The position numbers and the translations under genes are program-made. A model generated the notes under the pieces. It was given only the letters and a program-made list of their open reading frames with translations, was not told the DNA's origin and made no database searches. This document shows, piece by piece, positions 9,005 to 15,594 of a stretch of DNA of 64,000 nt; within the stretch, counting starts at the first letter, position 1, and each line of letters begins with the position of its first letter. The DNA comes from Cryobacterium roopkundense. GTDB taxonomy: Bacteria; Actinomycetota; Actinomycetes; Actinomycetales; Microbacteriaceae. The stretch spans positions 2,728,001 to 2,792,000 of the forward strand of contig NZ_JACHBQ010000001.1 in NCBI RefSeq assembly GCF_014200405.1, given 5' to 3'.

Positions 9005-9732
9005 GCCTGATCACCGTTCAAAACATCATCGAGACCGGCCGGCAGGCCTCCCTGACCAATACCGTGCTGGCCGAGTGGGCCGAGAAAGGCACCCCGAAGC
9101 AACGCGAATACCTGCACGGAATGCTCACGGCCGAGCACGAATCCCGCCAAGCATCTCGCCGCCAACGACTGCTGACAGCGGCCCGGTTGCCGGCGTTGAA
9201 GTCACTCACGGGTTTTGACTACTCGAGCGTGAAGTTCCCCGAGGACTACGGCCGTGACGAGCTGACCTCGCTGGATTTCATCGACCGGGCCGAGGACCTT
9301 GTCTTCTACGGTGACGTCGGCACCGGGAAAACCCACCTCGCCAGCGCGCTGGTCGCCGCCGCCTGCCGCGAGGGAATCCCGGCACGTTTCTTCACCACCT
9401 CGTCGCTGGTGATGCAGCTGCGCCGCGCCAAAGACGAAGGGCGCCTCGATCGGGAGCTGGCCTCCATAGCCAAAAATCGGCTCGTGGTGATTGACGAATT
9501 TGGCTACTTACCAATCGATACCGAAGGCGCCCGGCTCCTGTTCCAGGTCATTGCGGACGGTTATGAAAAAAGAAGCCTGGCCATAACCACAAATTTGGAA
9601 TTCTCCCGCTGGGGAACCGTGTTCGGCGACGACAACATGGCCGCTGCCGTCATCGACCGCATCGTGCACCACGGCCGGCTCCTGCAATTTCGTGGCGAGT
9701 CCTACCGAGTTAAACACGCCCTCATGAAATAA
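9001..9732 (+). CDS. istB: IS21-family helper ATPase IstB
   Basis: A 243-residue DnaA/DnaC-like AAA+ ATPase that assists IstA in target choice and transposition. The Walker A motif is GDVGTGKTHL (about residues 103-112) and Walker B is VIDEFGYL (about 163-170). The preceding helical stretch and the segment ITTNLEFSRWGTVFGDD are typical of IstB. Its start overlaps the stop of istA. The right end of the IS lies about 160 bp downstream. Confidence 0.95.
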   Translation: MSLITVQNIIETGRQASLTNTVLAEWAEKGTPKQREYLHGMLTAEHESRQASRRQRLLTAARLPALKSLTGFDYSSVKFPEDYGRDELTSLDFIDRAEDLVFYGDVGTGKTHLASALVAAACREGIPARFFTTSSLVMQLRRAKDEGRLDRELASIAKNRLVVIDEFGYLPIDTEGARLLFQVIADGYEKRSLAITTNLEFSRWGTVFGDDNMAAAVIDRIVHHGRLLQFRGESYRVKHALMK

Positions 9733-9890
9733 CCCCCGCACCACCCCAGCCGACGGCCGCGCTGGCCGAGAATGCTGGAACGACGCCGAAAACCGGCCAT
9801 TCTGACCACCGTGCTCAACTGGCCGGAAACCACGCCGCACTGGCAGGTTTTTAATCGCTCAAATGGCCGGCTTCAAGTTGACAAAACACA

Positions 9891-10113
9891 GGTGGGGAGT
9901 CTTCTCGTACCGAGGCGGCAGGGCGTCTCGCTGTGCGCGTGAGTCTGGAGGCTTGGGTCGTTCACGTCCGGCGTTGGGCTCCGCAACCTGCAATCCCTCC
10001 TGCCCGAGCCAAGCGCGCCGAAATGGACCAACGGTTCCACGACGTCGCCAATTTCATCGCCCATTCGCACGACGCCCCCACCGCTGAGCCACCGTTGAGC
10101 ATGAGAGGCACTA
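9891..10113. other. Spacer between IS21 and the TIR-like gene
   Basis: Together with the IS right end (9733-9890) this gives 381 bp without a confident gene. A plus-strand frame from GTG 9933 encodes protein-like residues (RAEMDQRFHDVANFIAHSHD) up to about 10100 before running out of frame over the TIR-like gene. It could be a frameshifted upstream extension of that gene or chance. AGAGG at 10104-10108 is the likely ribosome binding site for the TTG start at 10114. Confidence 0.4.
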
Positions 10114-11139
10114 TTGGAAGAGTCCGAAGTCCGCAAGCGATACGCTCCGAACATGGGCAAACTCAGCGCGAATCTATTTGGCATCAGGCTAGACGACACG
10201 ATCGTCTCGCGCATGAAAGCCCTTCTGGAGAACGTAGTCCTCACAGAAGTGCAAAAAATGGATATTCCAACGGGCCGCGCGTGGGTTGAAACAACCGCTG
10301 AAGGGTGGCGGGAGTACTACTCGCTTATGGCTGACCGACTTGAGTCAATCCTCGAGAATGGATCGGCAAAGGGCACCATCCGCGCGGAGGTATCCCAGCA
10401 AACTCTGCACGGCCGAACATGGTCTGCTGGGCCTGCGAATCCCCATCTTGATTGGCGGACACCTAGGCCCGACGCCAATCTCGACAAGTTCTCACCGGAT
10501 TACGAAGGAATCACATTCGAGTTCGCGGAAAATGGCTTCATCATAAATCTAGGCATGAGGAATAGAACCGGTATCGTCGGCCCCGTCACTCTGACTTCGA
10601 CTAGTGGAGGCCTGACACAGATCGTTATCGACGATCCCGACAATAACAGCGAAGCGATCCTGTCCGCGGTCGAAGAGCTTGTGCTGAGCTATCGCGTCCC
10701 GGAAGCCCCACCAGAGCCAGCGTCGTTCAGGGTCTTTATGGGTCATGGTGGGGATACCCAATGGAAGACCCTCAAGCTGGCTTTGGAAGCCACTCACGGT
10801 TTCGCCGTCGAGGCCTTCGAGTCAGAGGACCGAACATCGACGGCCACAGTGGACACCGTCGTCAACATGATTAGGTCAGCCAACGCCGCAGTAGTTGTGA
10901 TGACTGGAGCCGACACCATGCTCGACGGAACCGTCCGAGCTCGTGAGAATGTCATCCACGAACTTGGCCTTTGCCAGGGAATTCTTGGCGTCCACAGCAC
11001 CATCATCGTCTTGGAAAATGGCGTCACGGAGTTATCCAACATCGCCGGAATAACGCAAGTCCGATTCCCGAAGAACGACGTCATGAGTTCGGCACTTGCT
11101 GTCGCGGGAGCTCTTGAAAATCGAAAGAGAAACGCCTGA
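10114..11139 (+). CDS. TIR-like nucleotide-binding domain protein (PF10137 type), candidate defence effector
   Basis: A 341-residue protein. The C-terminal part (about residues 204-322) matches the TIR-like predicted nucleotide-binding domain: FRVFMGHGGD at the first strand, AAVVVMTGAD in the middle and RARENVIHELGLCQGILG (275-292), where Glu283 sits at the position expected of the catalytic acid. Related domains act as NADases in CBASS (Cap12-like) and similar abortive-infection systems. The first 200 residues are not recognised and may sense or oligomerise. The TTG start is supported by AGAGG upstream and by in-frame stops just before it; ATG 10153 is the alternative. No cyclase partner gene lies beside it. 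Confidence 0.75.
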   Translation: MEESEVRKRYAPNMGKLSANLFGIRLDDTIVSRMKALLENVVLTEVQKMDIPTGRAWVETTAEGWREYYSLMADRLESILENGSAKGTIRAEVSQQTLHGRTWSAGPANPHLDWRTPRPDANLDKFSPDYEGITFEFAENGFIINLGMRNRTGIVGPVTLTSTSGGLTQIVIDDPDNNSEAILSAVEELVLSYRVPEAPPEPASFRVFMGHGGDTQWKTLKLALEATHGFAVEAFESEDRTSTATVDTVVNMIRSANAAVVVMTGADTMLDGTVRARENVIHELGLCQGILGVHSTIIVLENGVTELSNIAGITQVRFPKNDVMSSALAVAGALENRKRNA

Positions 11140-11232
11140 CCTGATCACGCCCGCTGCCGCTATCGGCCGCGTCCCCCCGAGACGCCACCGCGGCGCTAAG
11201 TGGCGAGCGCGAAACACGGGCAGAATGGGCAC

Positions 11233-11538
11233 ATGCTAGTAGCCTTCTCAGTTGCCCCCAGCGGTACCGGACGCGTCGACGGCTCCGTTCACGATGCCGT
11301 TGCCGCCGCCGTGCGCATTGTTCGAGAGTCCGGTCTCCCCAACCATACAGACTCGATGTTTACGACCATCGAGGGCGACTGGCCCGAAGTGTTCGAGGTC
11401 ATCCGGCGGGCGACCGAAGCCGTCGGCGAGTACGGCTCGCGGGTCTCGCTTGTACTGAAAGCCGACATTCGACCGGGCTTCTCAGGGGAAATGAACGGGA
11501 AGATTGAACGCCTAGAGCAGGCTCTCGGCGACAACTAG
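11233..11538 (+). CDS. Thiamine-binding protein (MTH1187 family), intact island-borne copy of the disrupted gene
   Basis: A complete 101-residue protein beginning [11 protein letters not shown], with the family core [20 protein letters not shown] (about residues 35-54) and VSLVLKADIRPGFSGEMNGK. These proteins form small tetramers and bind thiamine or a related compound in the cytosol. The same protein, at about two-thirds identity, is encoded by the split native gene at 13380-13236 and 3862-3686. The copy lies on the opposite strand to the native gene, is diverged in DNA, and keeps the ten-base core ATCGAGGGCG (11368-11377). It probably replaces the function lost on integration. No strong ribosome binding site precedes the ATG. 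Confidence 0.9.
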   Translation: MLVAFSVAPSGTGRVDGSVHDAVAAAVRIVRESGLPNHTDSMFTTIEGDWPEVFEVIRRATEAVGEYGSRVSLVLKADIRPGFSGEMNGKIERLEQALGDN

Positions 11539-11544
11539 CTTGTT

Positions 11545-11571
11545 TACACGCCTGAGCGCACAATAACCCCT
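11545..11571. other. Possible former recombinase arm site after the intact gene copy
   Basis: ATAACCCCT at 11563-11571 is the exact complement of AGGGGTTAT beside the left junction (3872-3880), and a weaker relative with CCCCT lies at 13214-13222 beside the right junction. The preceding phrase GTTTACACG is shared with the right end (13196-13204). It is interpreted as the arm of an old attachment site whose core has been lost. Confidence 0.5.
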
Positions 11572-11693
11572 GGCAGTGCGGGTGCGAATCGCCGCAGGCG
11601 AGGCAGACGCCGCCATGGTGTGGCGCCGAACTAACAACGTGCAGTCCGCCGTCGACGTCGAAACCCTCCCTGACGACGGTATTGCTTTTCGCA
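11571..11693 (+). pseudogene. Remnant of a second large serine recombinase
   Basis: The plus strand encodes RIAAGEADAAMVWRRTNNVQ and SAVDVETLPDDGI, which line up with residues 62-99 of the intact recombinase at 3890 (RIAAGEADAVMVWRLDRLVR, SVVDVGVLLDDG). DNA similarity is obvious across about 110 bp. The catalytic RLDRL motif has become RRTNN and both the nucleophile region and the C-terminal domains are missing, so the fragment cannot be active. It directly follows the intact thiamine-binding copy and an arm-like motif. Confidence 0.85.
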
Positions 11694-11760
11694 GAGACGG
11701 CGAGCCCCCATCGTTTCGATCTGGCACGTGATCGAACGCGCGAGAGACTGACGTCGGCGG

Positions 11761-11928
11761 CTACTCGTCCTGGTTCGAGGCGCTATCCGATGCGCCGGAC
11801 GCCCCCGAGGGACCAGTCTGAGGCTCAGAGACAAAATTCATCGGGACAGCACTCTCGCGAATTTCACGTTGGATACCCGCGCTTCCGAGCAGAACCTTTT
11901 CGTCTGCCTTGTCGACTTGTTCACTCAT
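11761..11928 (-). CDS. Small acidic protein of 55 residues, unknown function
   Basis: An open frame starting ATG with AGGAG eight bases upstream, reading MSEQVDKADEKVLLG and ending in a Ser/Ala/Gly-rich tail (SGASGASDSASNQDE). There is no membrane segment or recognised domain. It begins 19 bp after the stop of the DUF6338-like membrane protein on the same strand, so [13 protein letters not shown] or co-transcription is likely. The good ribosome binding site and spacing support a real gene; composition alone cannot give a function. It might be a small partner or antitoxin-like regulator of its neighbour, but this is inference. Confidence 0.55.
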   Translation of the reverse strand: MSEQVDKADEKVLLGSAGIQREIRESAVPMNFVSEPQTGPSGASGASDSASNQDE

Positions 11929-11947
11929 TATTTGCTCCTATCGCTCG

Positions 11948-12625
11948 TTACTTTGGAACGCCGATCCACTCGACGACGCATTTGTCCGATATTGAAACCC
12001 AGAGACCCTGCGAATTCTCCAGCTTGCTGAGGAACTCACCTTTCGCGCCCATGCGCCATTGTGACTCGATGAAGATATCGCGAGGTTGTGGGTATGTCGA
12101 CATCAACGACTTTCGGGAGTACCAGCCGCCGTAGTAGACGCCGTTCTCCAGACGAACGCGAACGAATCGGCCACTCCCCATCGTCAACGCATTGTTATCC
12201 CAGGCAGAAGGCACCGATCGAAAGTTGCTCAGCAGGACCACTTTCTTGCGCTGCTTTCCCTTATTCGTCGTTCTTTGGGTTCCGTCCGATTCCGTGCTTG
12301 AGGCGACCCGCAGCGAGAGTAAAACTGGGACCAGTGCAGGCACACCGACAAGAAGCCCTAATGCCAGCAGAGTCGGCCAGAAGGGCTCGCTGAGGAGTTG
12401 CGCACCGCTGTCTTGAAAAGACTCAACTACTAAGCGACCGAAAACAAGTAGATAAACTGCGTCGAACAGTACGCCTACGAAGAGTGCCTCGAGTATCCGC
12501 GCACCGGCACTCGTGTCCACGGCCCGGTGGCCACGCAACGCAACTCTGACTGTCCCGAAAGCGATGCCTGGAACAATAAAGAATACGAAGAGGGACAGCT
12601 GAGCAAGTGACTCCGGAACTGTCAA
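11948..12625 (-). CDS. DUF6338-like membrane protein (island cargo)
   Basis: A 225-residue protein. Hydrophobic helices at about residues 5-27 (LAQLSLFVFFIVPGIAFG), 43-65 and 82-105 form an N-terminal membrane part. After a Lys/Thr-rich linker (TTNKGKQRKK) comes a cytosolic beta-rich end with RFVRVRLENGVYYGGWYS and a final strand VVEWIGVP. This layout fits the DUF6338 family, whose function is unknown. The start is TTG, directly after an in-frame stop, and the first helix requires it; the binding site GGTGAAG is weak. It follows a 92-residue frame by 32 bp and precedes a 55-residue gene by 19 bp. Confidence 0.7.
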   Translation of the reverse strand: MTVPESLAQLSLFVFFIVPGIAFGTVRVALRGHRAVDTSAGARILEALFVGVLFDAVYLLVFGRLVVESFQDSGAQLLSEPFWPTLLALGLLVGVPALVPVLLSLRVASSTESDGTQRTTNKGKQRKKVVLLSNFRSVPSAWDNNALTMGSGRFVRVRLENGVYYGGWYSRKSLMSTYPQPRDIFIESQWRMGAKGEFLSKLENSQGLWVSISDKCVVEWIGVPK

Positions 12626-12657
12626 TCTTCACCGTCCCACTCTGGGGAACGAGTATT

Positions 12658-12936
12658 TCACGCGAGCGGGCCGACCGCGGTAGACCACCCGTCGCTCGAG
12701 TTCCCTCTCCACGCCGCGGACCCGCGATACCCAACGCCCACTCCGTTGAGCCTCGGGCCAACGTGATCTAGCCCTGCGGCGAGTCTTTCGCTCTGATTGT
12801 AAAAGTCAGAGAACGGCGGTAAAACCCATCTCCACAACTCGCTCCCACTTGAATCGAAGATGCGCAGCTCCCAGTCACCTAGAGTGCTTTTCTTGGTCAC
12901 GGTAGCTCGCACCGCGTTCGGATAACTCATGCCCAT
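12658..12936 (-). CDS. Hypothetical protein of 92 residues
   Basis: The minus-strand frame begins MGMSYPNAVRATVTKKSTLG and contains an alternating aromatic pattern (WELRIFDSSGSELWRWVLPP) suggestive of beta strands, then AAGLDHVGPRLNGVGVGYRG. No family is recognised and no ribosome binding site is obvious. It is first in a possible three-gene group with the DUF6338-like gene (32 bp downstream) and the 55-residue gene. The aromatic and glycine spacing looks like a real protein, but chance remains possible in high-GC DNA. Confidence 0.5.
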   Translation of the reverse strand: MGMSYPNAVRATVTKKSTLGDWELRIFDSSGSELWRWVLPPFSDFYNQSERLAAGLDHVGPRLNGVGVGYRGSAAWRGNSSDGWSTAVGPLA

Positions 12937-13030
12937 ACGCAGAGCGTACCGGCACGGGCCAGCGTTGTCCTCCCTTTCAACTCATGGGTGGTTCATCTCC
13001 CGTTCCCTCTCTACCCTGGCCTTGACCCCG

Positions 13031-13192
13031 GAGAGAGTGGACCCGGGTAAAGGCCATCCAACGGGCGACCCAAGACATCGTCGAGTATGGCTCGCGGTCT
13101 CGCTGGTACTCAAGGCCGATATTCGACGGGACTTCTCGGGGGAAATGACCGGGAGGTTGAACGCCTAGAGCGGGCTCGGGGCGACAACTAGA
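13031..13192 (+). pseudogene. Decayed C-terminal copy of the thiamine-binding protein gene
   Basis: DNA here is plainly similar to the intact copy at 11371-11538: the shared phrases include the run [10 protein letters not shown] SLVLKADIR, GGGGAAATGA, TTGAACGCCTAGAGC and GGCGACAACTAG. A one-base loss in the CGCGG/CGCGGG stretch shifts the frame and there is no 5' part. Similarity continues past the stop into GTTTACACG and CCCCT, so flanking DNA was duplicated as well. The fragment begins about where the core lies in the target gene and ends about 45 bp before the right junction. Confidence 0.8.
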
Positions 13193-13235
13193 GCGTTTAC
13201 ACGGCTCAGGGCTATGTCCCCTAGCGGTACTTATG

Positions 13236-13245
13236 CGCCCTCGAT
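13236..13245. other. Predicted right attachment site core (island/chromosome junction)
   Basis: A second direct copy of CGCCCTCGAT. To its right the native thiamine-binding gene continues (complement reads into SMFTTIEG); to its left lies island DNA with the arm-like CCCCT at 13218-13222. It pairs with the copy at 3853-3862. Confidence 0.8.
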
Positions 13246-13380
13246 CGTGGTGAACATGGAGTCGGTGTGGTTGGGCAGGCCGGAGTCGCGCACCACCTTG
13301 ACGGCGGCGGCCACGGCGTTGTGCACGGAGCCGGCGTCGTCCTGCGCGCCGGAGGGGGCAACCGAGAATGCAACGAGCAT
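13236..13380 (-). pseudogene. Thiamine-binding protein (MTH1187 family), N-terminal half cut off by the island
   Basis: The first 48 residues of the native gene: [17 protein letters not shown] through [16 protein letters not shown], reading leftwards from ATG 13380 with AGGAG eight bases upstream. The frame then leaves the native gene at the junction core. It begins eight bases after the stop of the GT87-like gene on the same strand, so the native gene was second in that operon. The rest of the protein lies at 3686-3862. The truncated product would lack half the fold. Confidence 0.9.
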
Positions 13381-13388
13381 GAGAACTC

Positions 13389-14612
13389 CTAGGTCTGAAG
13401 CGAATTGGTCAGCGAACGTTCGCCCCTGCGATCGTACGACCACAGCTCACGCACCGCCCAGCCGAGCAGCACGAATTCCAGAAGGTTGCGCACTGAGAGT
13501 ACGAATACGAGCGTGGGATCGGCCACGAGCAGCCAATCATAGAAATACGGGTAGACCAGTTGGGTCAGGGCTGCGATCACGAGCGCGAGCGTCGCGGGCG
13601 TACGCCACGCCGCACCGTGCCAGACGAGTCCGAGGATGATCGGTGCCGCAAGCCAGGCCATGAACTGCGGCGAGCCCACCTTATTGAAGGCGATGAGAGT
13701 CACGGTGAGTGCGAGTACGAGCGGCGGGAACACCGTGACAAACGCCGCGCCCGCCCGCGTCGCCCGCGCGCCCAGCAGCACCACGCAGATCGCCATGAGC
13801 GCCATCAGCGGTGTCATGAGAGCGCTCGCGACGTCGACTCCGGGGCCGGCCACCTGAAAAGTCAGAATGTCCCTGTCGTAGTAGAGCGAACTGGCGGGCA
13901 CCCGCAACGCGGTGAGCCACATCCAGAATCCGGCCACCGGCGCCTCGATCTGGATTCCGCGCGCGGTCTGCGCCGTCACGAAGCTGACGACGTTGCGACC
14001 GCTGCCGAGAACCAGGGCGACCACGACGATGCCGAGGCTGATCGCGGAGGCGAGCAGCAGCATCCGCCAGCGCTGCGGCCACACCACAAAAAGCGCGGCA
14101 ATCACGGCGGCGGGCCAGATTTTCACCCAGGTGGCGAGAACAAGCAGCGCCGTTCCCCAGAACGGCCGACTGCCGAGCCACAGCAGGCCGATGATCGTCA
14201 CCGGCACCGTGATGGAATCGATGCGAGCGAGCGCGATCGGTCCGAGCAGAAGTTGGAACAGCAGCCACCACCACGCGACGCGAACGCGATGCGGGTGCAG
14301 TCCGCGCACAAGCATGAAGAATGCTGCCGCGTCGCACAGGGTCACGAGCAGAAACCACGTGTACAGATACAGCGCATCGCCGAGCGCGAGGGCGGCGCTG
14401 ATCGGCAGCATGGCGAGAATCGGGTACACGAAGGGGGCATCGATTCCCACAATCGTTCCGTTGCGCAGTCCGTCGGCCCAGCCGCGATACACCACGGCCA
14501 CGTCGCCGAGCGGGTTTCCGGGCCCATACAGCGCAAGCAGCACGATGACGACGTGAACCAGGACGAACGCGCCCCACAGCAGGGGCGCTCGCTGGGAGGG
14601 GGGTCGTGACAC
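13389..14612 (-). CDS. GT87/DUF2029-type membrane glycosyltransferase
   Basis: A 407-residue multi-pass membrane protein with about ten hydrophobic helices. The first external loop reads [17 protein letters not shown], placing an aspartate soon after helix 1, as in polyprenol-phosphate-mannose-dependent mannosyltransferases of family GT87. Later parts ([31 protein letters not shown]) also fit the family. The frame is open further upstream, but the GTG at 14612, giving [10 protein letters not shown] before the first helix, is the sensible start. It probably adds a sugar to a cell-envelope glycolipid or glycan at the outer membrane face. It was followed by the thiamine-binding gene in one operon before the island inserted. 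Confidence 0.75.
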   Translation of the reverse strand: MSRPPSQRAPLLWGAFVLVHVVIVLLALYGPGNPLGDVAVVYRGWADGLRNGTIVGIDAPFVYPILAMLPISAALALGDALYLYTWFLLVTLCDAAAFFMLVRGLHPHRVRVAWWWLLFQLLLGPIALARIDSITVPVTIIGLLWLGSRPFWGTALLVLATWVKIWPAAVIAALFVVWPQRWRMLLLASAISLGIVVVALVLGSGRNVVSFVTAQTARGIQIEAPVAGFWMWLTALRVPASSLYYDRDILTFQVAGPGVDVASALMTPLMALMAICVVLLGARATRAGAAFVTVFPPLVLALTVTLIAFNKVGSPQFMAWLAAPIILGLVWHGAAWRTPATLALVIAALTQLVYPYFYDWLLVADPTLVFVLSVRNLLEFVLLGWAVRELWSYDRRGERSLTNSLQT

Positions 14613-14647
14613 GTGCTTACTGTAGCCGCACAGCGCCCCCGCGAGGC

Positions 14648-15529
14648 CTAGTGCTTGCCCTCCGCCGCAACCGCAAGCAGTGCCCGCATCACGGTGGGCA
14701 CGGCTTCTGCCACGTCGAGCGCGGTGATCGGCCCGCCGGCGGATGCGAGTTCCGCCGCGCGGGCATGCACAAGCGCCGCGGTCGCGGCGAGGGCCGCGAG
14801 GGCGTCGGTATCCGTTTCGATGCGGGCGGAGTTCGTGGCCAGCAGGGCGCCGAGGATACCCCCGAGCACGTCCCCGGAACCGGCCGTCGACAGCCACGCC
14901 GGAGAGCCGGAGACCGTGAGCCTGGCTCCGGTAGGAGACGCGATGCGCGTGACGCTGCCCTTGAGCAGCACCGTGACGCCGAGCAGGCGCGCGGCGCGAA
15001 CGGCGGCCTCGGCAGGAGCGGCCGCGATCTGCTCCGCGGTGGTCTGTTTGGCCTTCGGCAGGCCGTTCAGCAGGGCCGCGAGTTCACGGTAGTGCGGGGT
15101 GATCACGACCTGGCTGGCGGCCTCCGCTTCAGGCAGGCGCAGCCTGTCAAGCACCCCGGCGTCGCAGACCGTTGGCAGGCCCGCGGCGAGCGCCTCGTCA
15201 AGCTCGCGCGTCACCTCGGCCCCGCGCGTGGCTGCGTTGATTCCGGACCCGAGCAGCCAGGCCTGTACCCGACCGGACACCAGCACGACTTCGGGGCGGC
15301 GCTGCAGCACGAGCGTGCCCGCCCTGCCAGGACCGAGGTAGCGCACCATGCCCACCCCCGTGCGGGCCGCGGCCTCGACGCCGAGCACGGCCGCACCGGG
15401 GTAATCCTTCGATCCGGTCATCACTCCGAGCACGCCGCGGGTGTACTTGTCGTCCGCCGGTCCCGGCACGCGGATCCACCCGCGCGCCTGCTCGGTGTTC
15501 CATTCCAGCCATCCCCGGGGTTTTGCCAT
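14648..15529 (-). CDS. nnrD: ADP-dependent (S)-NAD(P)H-hydrate dehydratase
   Basis: The enzyme repairs damaged NADH or NADPH by removing water from its hydrate at the expense of ADP. The 293-residue ribokinase-like fold shows GVLGVMTGSKDYPGAAVLG near residue 35, the substrate motif VITPHYRELAALL and the phosphate-binding motif STAGSGDVLGGILGALLA (about residues 215-232). The epimerase domain found in the longer two-domain forms is absent. ATG 15529 (MAKPRGWLEW) is chosen over an upstream start at 15571, which would run towards the divergent gene. It lies just downstream of the GT87 gene start region and is divergent from the Old Yellow Enzyme gene. Confidence 0.9.
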   Translation of the reverse strand: MAKPRGWLEWNTEQARGWIRVPGPADDKYTRGVLGVMTGSKDYPGAAVLGVEAAARTGVGMVRYLGPGRAGTLVLQRRPEVVLVSGRVQAWLLGSGINAATRGAEVTRELDEALAAGLPTVCDAGVLDRLRLPEAEAASQVVITPHYRELAALLNGLPKAKQTTAEQIAAAPAEAAVRAARLLGVTVLLKGSVTRIASPTGARLTVSGSPAWLSTAGSGDVLGGILGALLATNSARIETDTDALAALAATAALVHARAAELASAGGPITALDVAEAVPTVMRALLAVAAEGKH

Positions 15530-15594
15530 GTGCCCACGATAGATTGTTTCCATCAAAGTCGATGAACCCATTTGTTCACACCCGGGGGAAACAC

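Larger units (their letters stand above)
7252..9890 (+). mobile_element. IS21-family insertion sequence with 5-bp target duplication
   Basis: The ends are TGTGTGTGATCAACT (7252-7266) and the complement of AGTTGACAAAACACA (9876-9890), which match at 11 of 15 positions and begin with TG as in IS21. GGTGG flanks both sides (7247-7251 and 9891-9895), a direct target duplication. Subterminal repeats of the type TGG(T/A)(T/A)TCC(T/G)GCCA followed by AGC are seen at 7288-7308, 7311-7331, 9811-9832 and, more weakly, 9856-9874 (inverted). Both genes, istA and istB, appear intact, so the element may be active. It lies between the resolvase gene and the TIR-like gene. Confidence 0.9.

Noticed and set aside
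13560..14609. 349-residue plus-strand frame opposite the GT87-like gene
   Set aside because: His/Arg/Gln-rich shadow of a membrane-protein gene; the other strand has the clear helices.
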